From assembly GCF_009828025.1 (NCBI RefSeq), contig NZ_WTYA01000010.1, positions 1 through 64,000 on the forward strand: DNA of 64,000 bases, given 5' to 3'. A program made the position numbers and the translations under genes. Numbering within the stretch: position 1 is the stretch's first letter; each line of letters opens with the position of its first letter. Below are positions 6,602-15,097 of the stretch, piece after piece. Origin of the DNA: Qipengyuania algicida (lineage in GTDB: Bacteria; Pseudomonadota; Alphaproteobacteria; Sphingomonadales; Sphingomonadaceae). The notes under the pieces were generated by a model. It saw nothing but the letters and a program-made list of their open reading frames with translations, was not told the DNA's origin and ran no database searches.

Positions 6602-6946
6602 ATGCGCGTTCGTTTGATTGCATCAATCGCTCTTCTCGCAGCCGGATGCGGATCGGCTCGATCACCAATCCCGGAAATCGCACAAGGGCTGCCGAACAAC
6701 TATTCCGAAGGTGAAAGAGTTTTCGATGCCCGCTTAAAAGCACGATTTCCTGTTGGAACATCGACAAATGCTCTTGCCGAAGAGTTGACGAAACAAGGCT
6801 TCTCGGTGACGACGCAGATTAATGGCGGTGGAGCAAACTACACCGACAAGGGGTTTCTCGTTTCAAGCGTTTGGAACATCGGGTGGAAGGCCCAAGGTGG
6901 ACGTATCACAGACATTTGGGGTGTCTATGGCGGTCGCGGCCCTTAG
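6602..6946 (+). CDS. Small lipoprotein, unknown (114 aa)
   Basis: From ATG 6602 the protein starts MRVRLIASIALLAAGCGSARSP. The positively charged start, short hydrophobic run and LAAGC lipobox (Cys16) predict a lipoprotein processed by signal peptidase II. The mature part (about 98 residues) has 'VGTSTNALAEELTKQGFSVT' and 'GWKAQGGRITDIWGVYGGRGP', consistent with a small alpha/beta envelope domain, but I recognise no family. The earlier ATG at 6575 would put a charged extension before the signal and is less likely. Repeats lie 25 bp upstream and 14 bp downstream. Confidence 0.65.
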   Translation: MRVRLIASIALLAAGCGSARSPIPEIAQGLPNNYSEGERVFDARLKARFPVGTSTNALAEELTKQGFSVTTQINGGGANYTDKGFLVSSVWNIGWKAQGGRITDIWGVYGGRGP

Positions 6947-6959
6947 GTCTTCTTCCCCC

Positions 6960-6976
6960 AACATTCCCGTCAATCG
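6960..6976 (-). repeat. Intergenic repeat, right-end fragment
   Basis: On the minus strand it reads ACGGGAATGTTGGGGGAAG. It starts 14 bp after the lipoprotein stop codon. Confidence 0.4.
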
Positions 6977-7205
6977 GCGACCGTGCAGGGCCTCCTGAGA
7001 GCGGTCAGTCATTCAGATGGGAATTTGCCACGTGACCTAGGCAGTCGCAAAGTTACCCTGTGTCGTCTGCCGATGAAGAACATGAGGGTGCGGTCTCCTT
7101 TGCACATCTGCAGTCGCCTTTGTTCCACGCTTGGTCGGCAATAACCTTATTCCCGTAATTGCTGACAGTGCGCATGCGTAAGATTCATCGTGCGCTTTAT
7201 TTTGG

Positions 7206-7269
7206 AACGTCCGCTCCCCTAAGGTCCACGCCGTTTGCGCACTGTTTATGCATTGTAATTGCGGACGTT
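7206..7269. repeat. 64-bp MITE-like element with perfect 9-bp terminal inverted repeats
   Basis: Bounded by AACGTCCGC (7206-7214) and GCGGACGTT (7261-7269), exact inverse complements. The body CTCCCCTAAGG...ATTGTAATT carries fragments of the repeat family. It is the cleanest compact unit and suggests that TGTCCGC/GCGGACA are the ends of the mobile form. Confidence 0.55.
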
Positions 7270-7378
7270 TCGACCCCGTGGGTGCGGTCATTTTATCGCC
7301 GCAAATTCCCGCCAAAGCCAATGTTGCTCGCGATACTATTGTACTAATCAACGAAAAATTGGAGAGGAATTAATTTGC

Positions 7379-8902
7379 GTGCAAAGGCCCAGTCGATCAT
7401 CGATTTGTCTGATTGCGTTGTCTCTATTCCTCATGGGGGTGCCGTCACATGCGGGCGATTTTACGAAGACCTCTGATTTAGCCGAAAATGAAGTCAGAGA
7501 CGTAAATTCGGCTGATGGCGGCTGGCGGCCCGTGGTCAGCGGGCATCTGAAAAACGGCGTGCGCTTCGCAATCCTCCCGCGCCGTGATGCTGAGCCAGGT
7601 TTGGGTGTGTTAATGCGCAACGAGGGCGGCTTCATCGAAGAGCGGCGCCCCGGCGAGCGCGGCTTAGCTCACTTGATCGAGCACATCGCTTTCCTCAGTC
7701 CGACCATAAACGCGCCTGACGATCTGCATCACCTAATAAAGATCGGCTCGCACTTGACGCTTCCAGCGCCTTCGGCTGGCACCACGTCATGGCGAGAAAC
7801 AAACTATTTCTTCTCGACCACTACTAACAGCCTGGAGAACCTCGACAAAATGCTGGGGCTGTTGCGTGAAGTCGCGACCGATCTGACCTTCCGGCGCGAC
7901 GCGGTTGATGAAGGACGTGCCCAAGTCGTTCAAGAGATGGCTGGCAGGAAGTCTGGCAACGATATCTATGCCGATTACATTGCAGCTGTTGCTCCCGGTT
8001 CGCCCACCGATGTGATTGACGCCCAGAACTCCGACGATGTGCCTAACGCGAACATCAATACCATTCGGATGCTTTACCACCGGCTGTATCAACCCGCGAA
8101 CATGATGATCGTAATTGTGGGGAATGTCGATCCAGCGAAAGCAAGACGCTTGATCCAAAAGCGGTTTGGAGACTGGAAAGGTACCCGCTTCGTGCACACC
8201 CGCGTGTCCCAATTTCAATCGGACAAAATCAGGCCGATTAGCTTCTCGGCGCGCCAGCAAGGGCGTAGGATTGCGATGGTAACAGTAGTGGCGCCAACGC
8301 CACTTCGTGAAAAGTCGTCTCGCCTTCAGGCTGAGTCTATGCTGATGGACATGCTTGCGATCCGCGTCGTCAACAATCGTCTTGGGCGCACACGACCACA
8401 CTCCACGCCCGGAAACGTTGGAATGTTCATCGATGATGGCAGTCAGGGGCAACGCATGATCATGCTCTGGAACAACTTCGGCCAAGGCCAATGGCAATCG
8501 GCGGTCTCGGCCTTGTGGCGCGCAACATGCGATATTAGAACCAAAGGTTTCTCCGACAGCGAGTGGGAGACGGCAAGACTAGACGTGTTGCAAGACCTTC
8601 AGCAACGCGCAAACACGATGGGTGAAACCCCCAATGTCGAACTGGCAAAAGACCTGTCGCATGCCCTTGCGATGCACCGTGAGCTGATTCCACCGGACCA
8701 ATTACTGCGCTATGCGCGTTCCTATTTGCCCACCATCAGATCAGCGCAAGGCAATCAGTGGTTCAAAAAGCAATGGCGAAGGGGGAAAGAACATCTACGA
8801 GTTGAAGCGCCAGAGCTTGCTCAGACCACAAAACCCATAGCCGCGATCCGAGCGACGGCTAGTCGAGCGACTAACCCGGCTATTTGCAAAGTGCGTCAAT
8901 AG
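7379..8902 (+). CDS. M16-family (insulinase/pitrilysin) metallopeptidase, exported
   Basis: A 507-residue protein. The GTG at 7379 is chosen because GGAGAGG precedes it and it gives a clean signal peptide (MQRPSRSSICLIALSLFLMGVPSHAG). The zinc motif HxxEH is at residues 98-102 (HLIEH), and the third ligand is a Glu in DEGRAQVVQEM (about 178-186). A Peptidase_M16_C-like segment follows (YQPANMMIVIVGNVDPAKARRLIQKRFGDW, residues about 265-300). At about half the 900-plus residues of common two-module pitrilysins it is a single-module M16 protein. It probably acts in the periplasm on peptides. It stands alone between repeats. Confidence 0.85.
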   Translation: MQRPSRSSICLIALSLFLMGVPSHAGDFTKTSDLAENEVRDVNSADGGWRPVVSGHLKNGVRFAILPRRDAEPGLGVLMRNEGGFIEERRPGERGLAHLIEHIAFLSPTINAPDDLHHLIKIGSHLTLPAPSAGTTSWRETNYFFSTTTNSLENLDKMLGLLREVATDLTFRRDAVDEGRAQVVQEMAGRKSGNDIYADYIAAVAPGSPTDVIDAQNSDDVPNANINTIRMLYHRLYQPANMMIVIVGNVDPAKARRLIQKRFGDWKGTRFVHTRVSQFQSDKIRPISFSARQQGRRIAMVTVVAPTPLREKSSRLQAESMLMDMLAIRVVNNRLGRTRPHSTPGNVGMFIDDGSQGQRMIMLWNNFGQGQWQSAVSALWRATCDIRTKGFSDSEWETARLDVLQDLQQRANTMGETPNVELAKDLSHALAMHRELIPPDQLLRYARSYLPTIRSAQGNQWFKKQWRRGKEHLRVEAPELAQTTKPIAAIRATASRATNPAICKVRQ

Positions 8903-9030
8903 ATAACTTCGATAACCTGACACAGCGACTATTGCGATGCGTATCTTAAGGACGATCGTGTAAGCGAGGGCTTTGGGAATGTGCCACCTCAAGCTCGCCA
9001 TTCTGCAAACCACCTCATTTCCCTTCGTTT

Positions 9031-9139
9031 CAACAATTCGGTTGCATCGCCGATAGCTGTCAGTCGTTCACGTGAACGGCAGCTTACCCCAACAAACCCG
9101 CCATTCCAGCCGGTCAGGATACGCCAACATTGCAGTCAT
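9031..9139 (-). repeat. Intergenic repeat, long form with palindrome
   Basis: Combines the TGACCGGCTGGAATGGCGGG module, TTTGTTGGGG, AGCTGCCGTTCACGTGAACG and GCTATCGGCGATGCAACCG. This shows that the modules recombine into mosaics. Its left end overlaps the stop codon of the gene at 9136. Confidence 0.65.
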
Positions 9140-9426
9140 GATCTTGGTTTCCACCATGCATAGGCTAGCGTGATCCAGCCAATCACGAAGGCGGTGATGG
9201 CAATCCAGCCAGCAGCAAATGGCAACTTCGGCGCGCAGTAATCGAAGCAAAATGCATTGGGGCCGGACGTTGGGGCTTCAACACCAAAGAACTCCGCGAA
9301 TTGCTCCCAACTTCCCATGATTGCATGATAGATGTAGGCCTGCACAATCCATGCTTGAATTGCCCCCGCGATCAGCGAGATCGAAAACAGCACCATTGCG
9401 AACAATAGCCGTCTGTCGCGTCGCAT
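9136..9426 (-). CDS. Small membrane protein, unknown (96 aa)
   Basis: From ATG 9426 the product starts MRRDRRLLFAMVLFSISLIAG, with two hydrophobic segments (about 8-29 and 71-90). Between them is a polar loop with two Cys (PNAFCFDYCAPKLP). No family was recognised. A longer frame to 9492 translates repeat sequence and is rejected. It forms a one-gene module between repeats at 9031-9139 and 9474-9499. Confidence 0.5.
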   Translation of the reverse strand: MRRDRRLLFAMVLFSISLIAGAIQAWIVQAYIYHAIMGSWEQFAEFFGVEAPTSGPNAFCFDYCAPKLPFAAGWIAITAFVIGWITLAYAWWKPRS

Positions 9427-9473
9427 CGTCCCTACTCCAGCAGCGTTGTAGGACCATAGCATAAGTCGTCGTG

Positions 9474-9499
9474 CGTCCGCTTCCCCCAACATTCATGAC
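9474..9499 (-). repeat. Intergenic repeat, right-end fragment
   Basis: On the minus strand it reads TCATGAATGTTGGGGGAAGC followed by GGAC. It is a compact copy of the right module. Confidence 0.5.
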
Positions 9500-9723
9500 A
9501 AACCGATGTAATTCGTGGAGCGCTGAAAGCGGTCATCCAGACGCTAGAACGGGTCCGCTATGGGTCGTGATGGTAAATGCGATCCTACCAAAGTGCTTTC
9601 ACTAGGATACTTGAAGCGGCAACACGAAGCGGAGTTTGGGAAGTGTTTGGGTTTGATGGAAACCAGCCGCCCAAATCCAGTAGAAACACGTTTTAATACA
9701 TGCGCTTGTGTCAACCGCTATAG

Positions 9724-9773
9724 TCGATTTCGTAATGATGGGGCCACAGGTTCGAGTCCTGTAAGCGGCACCA
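9724..9773 (+). tRNA. 3' fragment of tRNA-Thr(CGU), likely integration-site relic
   Basis: The stretch reads ...TTTCGTAA..., GGGGCCACAGG, TTCGAGTCC, TGTAAGCGGCACCA. It has an anticodon loop with CGT, a T-arm with TTCGAGTCC and an acceptor 3' strand AAGCGGC-A-CCA, matching the 3' half of a threonine tRNA. The 5' acceptor strand (GCCGCTT) and D-arm are missing, and the anticodon stem is imperfect. Such 3' tRNA remnants are left by tyrosine-recombinase islands at tRNA genes. No integrase is in the window. Confidence 0.6.
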
Positions 9774-9883
9774 ATTTTCGTTTACGGATAGAAACGCGCA
9801 TGTTCGGGATGCCATACCGGACAATGCTGGGCTCCTCCGGCATTTTCCGGATCGTATGTGGTCTGGCTGCTTTTGGAGCTTGG

Positions 9884-9926
9884 CCGAAAAAACTGGGCTG
9901 TCGGCTAACGACCAATTGCGGACATG
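9884..9926 (-). repeat. Intergenic repeat, half copy
   Basis: On the minus strand it reads ATGTCCGCAATTGGTCGTTA followed by GCCGACAGCCCAG. It is related to the half copy at 4301-4343. Confidence 0.5.
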
Positions 9927-9935
9927 AAAAAATAT

Positions 9936-10364
9936 TCAGACGCAATCACCAAAGCTAGGCGGACCATCATCGGCTAGGAGCTCATCGACAGCCCTATCAA
10001 GTTCACCAGCGTCTGCCGACTTGAAGCCATCGTAGCTTTCAGCAACATCACCTTCGCAGATATAACGGTGGTCCTCACTGTTGAGGTTCTGACCTTCCTT
10101 GAACTTTTCAAGAACGGCCGGGTCTCCGCCTGTGTTGCGGACTATGTAGTCATCGAACCTCTGAGAGTAGCTTGCGATCCTCGCCTGAAACTCAGGGTCT
10201 TGGCCCGCACGGCATTGGTTCCCCACCTTCTCTACGAAATAGATGAACGTCCCAAGGCAGAGAACGCCCCTCCCGGGCACTTCGTTTGGCGGCGCTGCTG
10301 AGATCAGGCCAATGCATGATACGGTCAGCACAGCGAAACGCGAACAGGTTCGTATGTCGATCAT
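9936..10364 (-). CDS. Exported hypothetical protein (142 aa)
   Basis: A 142-residue protein, MIDIRTCSRFAVLTVSCIGLISAAPPNEVPG, whose first 24 residues form a signal peptide. The mature part is acidic and helical (FEARIASYSQRFDDYIVRN-type heptads) with several Cys (CLGTF, NQCRAG, YICEGD, FGDCV) that could form disulfides in the periplasm. No family was recognised. A repeat's TGTCCGC end lies 10 bp after its stop codon. Confidence 0.6.
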   Translation of the reverse strand: MIDIRTCSRFAVLTVSCIGLISAAPPNEVPGRGVLCLGTFIYFVEKVGNQCRAGQDPEFQARIASYSQRFDDYIVRNTGGDPAVLEKFKEGQNLNSEDHRYICEGDVAESYDGFKSADAGELDRAVDELLADDGPPSFGDCV

Positions 10365-10398
10365 TAATGGATCATACGCATATTTTCAGAGGTTTGCC

Positions 10399-10465
10399 AA
10401 AACGTCCGCTCCCCACCTCATAGTCAGACATTCCGAGGCCTCTCGGAATTTCCTGAAAACGGACA
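10399..10465 (+). repeat. Repeat fragment with an 8-bp hairpin
   Basis: AACGTCCGCTCCCC at 10401 matches the left end of the 64-bp element at 7206. A perfect hairpin ATTCCGAG-GCCT-CTCGGAAT lies at 10430-10449, and GGACAC closes the unit near 10461. Confidence 0.45.
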
Positions 10466-11109
10466 CTGCCGAAATTTGACGGCTATGACCGCTTTCGGGA
10501 GTCGCGGGCGATTGCGCTAATGACCGAAACTGAAGCTCGAGGCGGAACCTATTAGGGCAAATCAGTGGAAATTATCCAATGATCTGAGTGCCCATTTTTG
10601 TCTTCTATGGGGCACCACTCTTCTTGAACCGCAGAAAACCGCCATTTCTTGGCTACCCCATTCATGACTGCTGAGAACTTTTGCAAGAGACGTGCGCTGC
10701 CATGTCCGCTTCGCGCCCGAAAAATCGGTCGTGCGTGTGGTCAGGATCGTTCCCCGAAAGCTGCCGTTCGTTCAGGTTAGCGCCTACGGGAGCTAAACGC
10801 CCTCAACTGTTCTCATGCGAATTGCATTAACCCTCTCCCAGAGCAATTATCCGCTTAGGGCAGGGCACAAATATGAACTCTTGACCATGGGGTTCACTGG
10901 TGTGGCGCACAATGACCCAGCCTTCATTGATTGCTGAAAAGGAAGGGTACCCGCCATCCTGCTGACAATGAGATTGCAGCTTAAGACACGATTATCGACC
11001 CGCTCGCAAAAACATTCACTCGGACGAGAATTAATGTTGTAATTTGATAATCGAGGGCGCATTAAGCCCATCTGCGCCGCAAGAGCGCTTTTGAGTGATG
11101 GGAGAGGTT
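10466..11109. other. Gene-free region upstream of the first TonB receptor
   Basis: About 640 bp with no convincing ORF. It contains a block (10563-10612, TCCAATGATCTGAGTGCCCA..TCTATGGGGCACCAC) that recurs in diverged form at 28057-28106, a small repeat relic AGCTGCCGTTCGTTCAGG at 10759-10776, and the half-operator ACATTCACTC at 11012-11021. The receptor promoter should lie at its right end. Confidence 0.55.
11012..11042. promoter_or_regulatory. Possible TetR operator upstream of TonB receptor 1
   Basis: ACATTCACTC at 11012-11021 is identical to ten bases of the palindrome at 20056-20088. A weak inverse follows (GAGAATTAATGTT). It lies about 70 bp before the receptor start. Binding is inferred from the shared half-site only. 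Confidence 0.35.
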
Positions 11110-13404
11110 ATGAAGGTACTGCCACTTTGCCTTGGCGTGTCAGCATTGGCACTGACCTGGGGTGTACCGGCTTTCGCGCAGGATGATGCGGCGACAAGCA
11201 CGGGAACTGTCACAAGCGAGAGCGGCCAAACGGCGGCAGGCGATCGCGCAGATTCTCCAAACGCTGTCGGCGAGATTGTAGTTACTGCTACGCGGCGCAG
11301 TGAGAATCTGATGACCTCGCCGATTTCAGCCTCGGTTCTCTCGGGCAGCCAGCTCGCAAACAAGGGCGTGACCGACGTTGATGCGCTGCAGTTTGCGATG
11401 CCTAGCGTGGTCGTGAACAATTTTGGCCAGGGCAACAATTTCAACGTCCGCGGAATTGGTAAGGCAGAGCACAACACGCAGACCACCACCGGCGTCATCG
11501 TCTATCGCGACGGTGTCCCGACTTTTCCCGGCTATGTGCAGGGCGAGCCTTACTATGACATCGCCAATATTCAGTTGTTGCGCGGACCGCAGGGTACGAT
11601 CGTGGGTCAGAATGCCACCGGTGGGGCGGTCTTCGTCAACACCAACGACCCGGTCATCGAGGGCGGCGTTCACGGTTACGTGCAGGCGCAGGCGGGCAAT
11701 TACGCCGATCTGGGGGCGCAAGGCGCGGTCAACTTGCCGATCAGCGACACCTTCGCGATGCGCGTGTCGCTCTTTGGCGAAAGGCGCGATGGATTTTACA
11801 ATATCACCGGTCCGGGTGGTGCGACGTATTCGGACAACAACGACCTGCGCATGGCGGCCGGGCGCATCAGCTTCCTATGGAAGCCCAGCGCCAATTTCTC
11901 GGTCCTGTCGAAAACTGACCTCGGCTACATGAACTTCGGCGCCTATCCGGCGAGCCCTTATTGGCAATCGATGAAGACGCTGCCGAATGGTTCGGCCAAT
12001 CCACGCTATGCCGACCTGTTCGATATCACCGCCAATGCCCCGATGGGTGCGCGCGACAAATTCGTGCGATCAATCCTGAAGCTCGAATATGTCACCGATG
12101 GCGGCATGAAGTTCCGATCGGTCTCATCGCTTCAGAACGCGAACACGCTCTATCAAACCGATCTGGACGGAACATCTTCCGACTCTCTCAATCCCATAAC
12201 GCTCCAGCCGGTGCCGAACTCCTACTTCTTCGATACGGTAACCGAGACCCAGGTCACCCAGGAATTCAACATCATTTCGCCCGATAACCAGCGGGTGACG
12301 TGGCTGGCGGGCGCGTTTGGCTTGTGGAACACCTACTTCTTCCCGGCACCGTATGACAATTTCACCATCAACGTGTGTTATCCTGTGGCGACGAACCCGG
12401 CCTGCCTCTATCAGCTGAAAGGTCGCAATCCGGAAAGATCGCTGGCCGCCTTCGGACAGATCGGCTTCAAGATCACGCCCAGCCTCAAGCTCGAAGTAGG
12501 CGGGCGTTACACTGCCAGCCGGTCGACCAATCATGTCGATGTCATGCAATATGGGACCTATATTCCGGACGAACAGACGGTCACCTCCGACAATTTCTCG
12601 TACAAGGTATCGCTCGGGTGGCAGGCGTCGCCGGATCAGTATCTGTACGGCTTCGTCGCGACCGGTTTCCGGCCTGGCGGTCTCAACGTGCCGGTCGGTC
12701 TGGGCCTGCCGACTCCGTTCGATCCGGAAACCGTGCAATCGTTCGAAGCAGGTTGGAAGGGCAATTTCCTCAACGGCAAGCTGAGGACGACGCTGGATGG
12801 GTACTATAATAACTACAAGAATTTCCAGGTTATTATCGGTTATCCGAATTATCCGACCTTCGGGATCGAGCTCAACGTTCCCGGCACGACGAAGATTTAT
12901 GGTTTTGAGGCGACCACCGAACTCAATCTCGGAAACTTCTCACTGAATGCGGGCGTCAATGTTCTGCACAGCGAACTGGCTCAATTCTATGCCTCCGATT
13001 CCCGCCTGCCGAGCACGACGCCATGCGATCCCAACGCTGGGCCGACAAGCGCGACTTGCATCGATCTTAAGGGGCGCGAACAAACCTATGCGCCGAATTT
13101 CACTTTCAATGTGGGGGCTCAGTACAAGATACCGCTCGGAGAAAAATCGACGCTGACGCCTCGCGTCAACTTCGGGCATATCGCGCCGCAATGGGCGACG
13201 TTGTTCGAAAATCCCGCACTCGGAGATCGGTTGGTTGCGCGCAATGTGCTGAACGCGCAGCTCGAACTCAGTCGCGGTGACTGGTCGATCACTGCCTATG
13301 CGACCAATCTGACAGATCAGCATTATCCCGGGGCGCTCATCAGCGGGCTCTATCTTGCCGGTCCACCGCGCCAGTATGGTGTCAAGATTTTCAAGACTTT
13401 CTAA
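11110..13404 (+). CDS. TonB-dependent outer membrane receptor 1
   Basis: A 764-residue receptor from ATG 11110, preceded by GGAGAGG. The signal peptide is MKVLPLCLGVSALALTWGVPAFAQ. The TonB-box-like EIVVTATRR lies near residues 56-64. A plug domain follows (SGSQLANKGVTDVDALQFAMPSVVVNNFGQGNNFNVRGIG, then LLRGPQGTIVGQNATGGAVFVNT), then a 22-strand barrel ending in Phe (VKIFKTF). Receptors of this class import substrates too large or scarce for porins, using TonB and the proton gradient. It is followed by an acyl-CoA ligase in the same direction, so the substrate may be a carboxylic acid or ester rather than a siderophore. The substrate cannot be read from sequence. Confidence 0.93.
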   Translation: MKVLPLCLGVSALALTWGVPAFAQDDAATSTGTVTSESGQTAAGDRADSPNAVGEIVVTATRRSENLMTSPISASVLSGSQLANKGVTDVDALQFAMPSVVVNNFGQGNNFNVRGIGKAEHNTQTTTGVIVYRDGVPTFPGYVQGEPYYDIANIQLLRGPQGTIVGQNATGGAVFVNTNDPVIEGGVHGYVQAQAGNYADLGAQGAVNLPISDTFAMRVSLFGERRDGFYNITGPGGATYSDNNDLRMAAGRISFLWKPSANFSVLSKTDLGYMNFGAYPASPYWQSMKTLPNGSANPRYADLFDITANAPMGARDKFVRSILKLEYVTDGGMKFRSVSSLQNANTLYQTDLDGTSSDSLNPITLQPVPNSYFFDTVTETQVTQEFNIISPDNQRVTWLAGAFGLWNTYFFPAPYDNFTINVCYPVATNPACLYQLKGRNPERSLAAFGQIGFKITPSLKLEVGGRYTASRSTNHVDVMQYGTYIPDEQTVTSDNFSYKVSLGWQASPDQYLYGFVATGFRPGGLNVPVGLGLPTPFDPETVQSFEAGWKGNFLNGKLRTTLDGYYNNYKNFQVIIGYPNYPTFGIELNVPGTTKIYGFEATTELNLGNFSLNAGVNVLHSELAQFYASDSRLPSTTPCDPNAGPTSATCIDLKGREQTYAPNFTFNVGAQYKIPLGEKSTLTPRVNFGHIAPQWATLFENPALGDRLVARNVLNAQLELSRGDWSITAYATNLTDQHYPGALISGLYLAGPPRQYGVKIFKTF

Positions 13405-13488
13405 CCGATCTGGACATGGTCACGCCTTCGCTCGCACTCGCGAGCAGGGCTGGCTGTGGCATTCGGGGCAATCGAGGGCGGCGAATTG

Positions 13489-15060
13489 ATGCAAAGCTAC
13501 AGCCTGACGGTCGACAAGTTTCTCGATCACGCCGCCAAATGGCACCCCCAAGCATTTGTCGCCGGCCACGCTGATGATGGAATGGTGGCGACTGGCTATT
13601 CAGTTCTGCGGGAGCGCGCCAACCGGATGTCGGGCGCGCTCGCCTCGCTTGGCATTGAACCAGGCCAGCGTGTCGCGACGCTCGCCTGGAACACCTTGAA
13701 CCACTTCGAGTTCTACTTCGCCGTTATGGGCGCCGGCATGGTCTGCCATACGCTCAATCCCCGCCTGGTGACTGCGCAGCTCGCCGCCATGATCACTGAA
13801 GCGGACGACAGGGTGCTGGCGGTTTCTGTCGATCTTCTGGACATTGCCCGGGAATTGCGCGCCAAATGTCCGTGTCTCGAACAGCTGGTGGTTCTCGATG
13901 GGAATGTCGATCCCCAGGCACATGGGAACGGCGTAGGGCAGGTTTGGGATTTTGAGACGCTGCTGCAGCGGAATGGCGCAAACCACCCATGGGGTGTGTT
14001 TGACGAGAATTGCGCGGCAGGGCTTTGCTATACATCGGGCACGACGGGCCGGCCCAAGGGCGTGGTCTACACCCACCGGTCGAATTACCTTCACACGCTG
14101 CGTGCTCTGCAAGCCGATGCGCTCGGCATCACGTCACGGGATATAGTGCTGCCTGCAGTTCCGATGTTTCATGCCAATGGCTGGGGCATCCCCTTTGCAG
14201 CACCAGCAGTCGGAGCTTCAGTCGTGCTCCCCGGCAGGCACTTGGACGGCGCCAGTCTGGCGCGATTGCTGACCGAATATGAAGTGACGGTTGCGGTAGG
14301 GGTGCAAACGGTATGGCTTGCGCTAGCGGACCATACCGAGGCCACCGGCGAGCAGTTTCCTTCCCTGCGCCGCGTACTGGTCGGTGGATCGACTTGCCCC
14401 GACGCGCTTCGCTTGCGGTTGGAGCAGCAGCTTGGCGTTGAAATCCAGACGAGCTGGGGCATGACCGAGCTATCCCCCATCGGTACGATTGCCGCGCCGG
14501 GCGCACCAGGTCCGGACGGAAGCTCGGGACGGCCCGCGTTTGGTCTCGATCTCAAGCTGACCGACGCCAGCGGGCAAACGCTAGCCACTCAGCGCAACCA
14601 GCTCGGCCATCTCAAGGTCCGCGGGCACAGTGTAGTCGATCGCTATTTCGGTGAGCGGGATGATGCACTCGACGGCGATGGATATTTCGACACCGGCGAT
14701 CTGGCGATCCTAGACGATGCAGGAAATCTAACGATTGGGGGCCGATCGAAGGATCTGATTAAATCGGGCGGCGAGTGGATCAATCCGACCGAAATCGAGA
14801 CAGTGATCGGGATGCACCCGTCTGTGCGGCATGTTGCCGTGATCGGGAGACCTGACGCAAGGTGGGGTGAACGTCCTGTCGCCATCGTCGAAGCCGATGA
14901 TTTGGCCGATGATCCCGTGAAACTGCTCGGGCTGCTCAAAGGCAAAGTAGCCGACTGGTGGATTCCTGACGAGATCTTGTCGATCCCCTCGATGCCGCTG
15001 GCGGCATCCGGCAAAATCGACAAGCAGAGCCTACGCGCGCAGTTCGCTTCCGATCAGTAG
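13489..15060 (+). CDS. Acyl-CoA synthetase (AMP-forming, class I adenylate-forming)
   Basis: A 523-residue enzyme from ATG 13489. It activates a carboxylic acid to an acyl-adenylate and then an acyl-CoA. The P-loop motif YTSGTTGRPKG is at residues 181-191, the A5 motif is TSWGMTELSP, and the A7/A8 region is GYFDTGDLAILDDAGNLTIGGRSKDLIKSGGEWINPTEIE. The catalytic lysine is in ASGKIDKQ near the C-terminus. Overall pattern is closest to medium/long-chain fatty-acyl-CoA ligases (AlkK/FadD3-like). It lies 84 bp after TonB receptor 1 and probably shares its transcript. It would feed the acid released by the neighbouring esterases into beta-oxidation. Confidence 0.9.
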   Translation: MQSYSLTVDKFLDHAAKWHPQAFVAGHADDGMVATGYSVLRERANRMSGALASLGIEPGQRVATLAWNTLNHFEFYFAVMGAGMVCHTLNPRLVTAQLAAMITEADDRVLAVSVDLLDIARELRAKCPCLEQLVVLDGNVDPQAHGNGVGQVWDFETLLQRNGANHPWGVFDENCAAGLCYTSGTTGRPKGVVYTHRSNYLHTLRALQADALGITSRDIVLPAVPMFHANGWGIPFAAPAVGASVVLPGRHLDGASLARLLTEYEVTVAVGVQTVWLALADHTEATGEQFPSLRRVLVGGSTCPDALRLRLEQQLGVEIQTSWGMTELSPIGTIAAPGAPGPDGSSGRPAFGLDLKLTDASGQTLATQRNQLGHLKVRGHSVVDRYFGERDDALDGDGYFDTGDLAILDDAGNLTIGGRSKDLIKSGGEWINPTEIETVIGMHPSVRHVAVIGRPDARWGERPVAIVEADDLADDPVKLLGLLKGKVADWWIPDEILSIPSMPLAASGKIDKQSLRAQFASDQ

Positions 15061-15097
15061 ATAGCCAAATGCAGGGGGTTGGTCCCGACCTAGAACG

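Noticed and set aside
7037..7351. Minus frame of 104 codons upstream of the M16 gene
   Set aside because: It overlaps repeat units and the M16 promoter region and has no signal, domain or ribosome-binding site.
4811..9499. Canonical integron attC sites
   Set aside because: CCCCAAC after stop codons resembles an inverse core site, but no GTTRRRY partner or paired L boxes are found at consistent positions, and no integron integrase is in the window.
9718..9945. Minus frame ending LVPLTGLEPVAPSL
   Set aside because: This is the well-known translation artefact of a tRNA 3' end; the DNA is the tRNA-Thr relic.
12124..12738. 204-codon minus frame inside TonB receptor 1
   Set aside because: It is a shadow of the GC-rich receptor gene with no independent features; the same applies to other long frames inside receptors 2 and 3.
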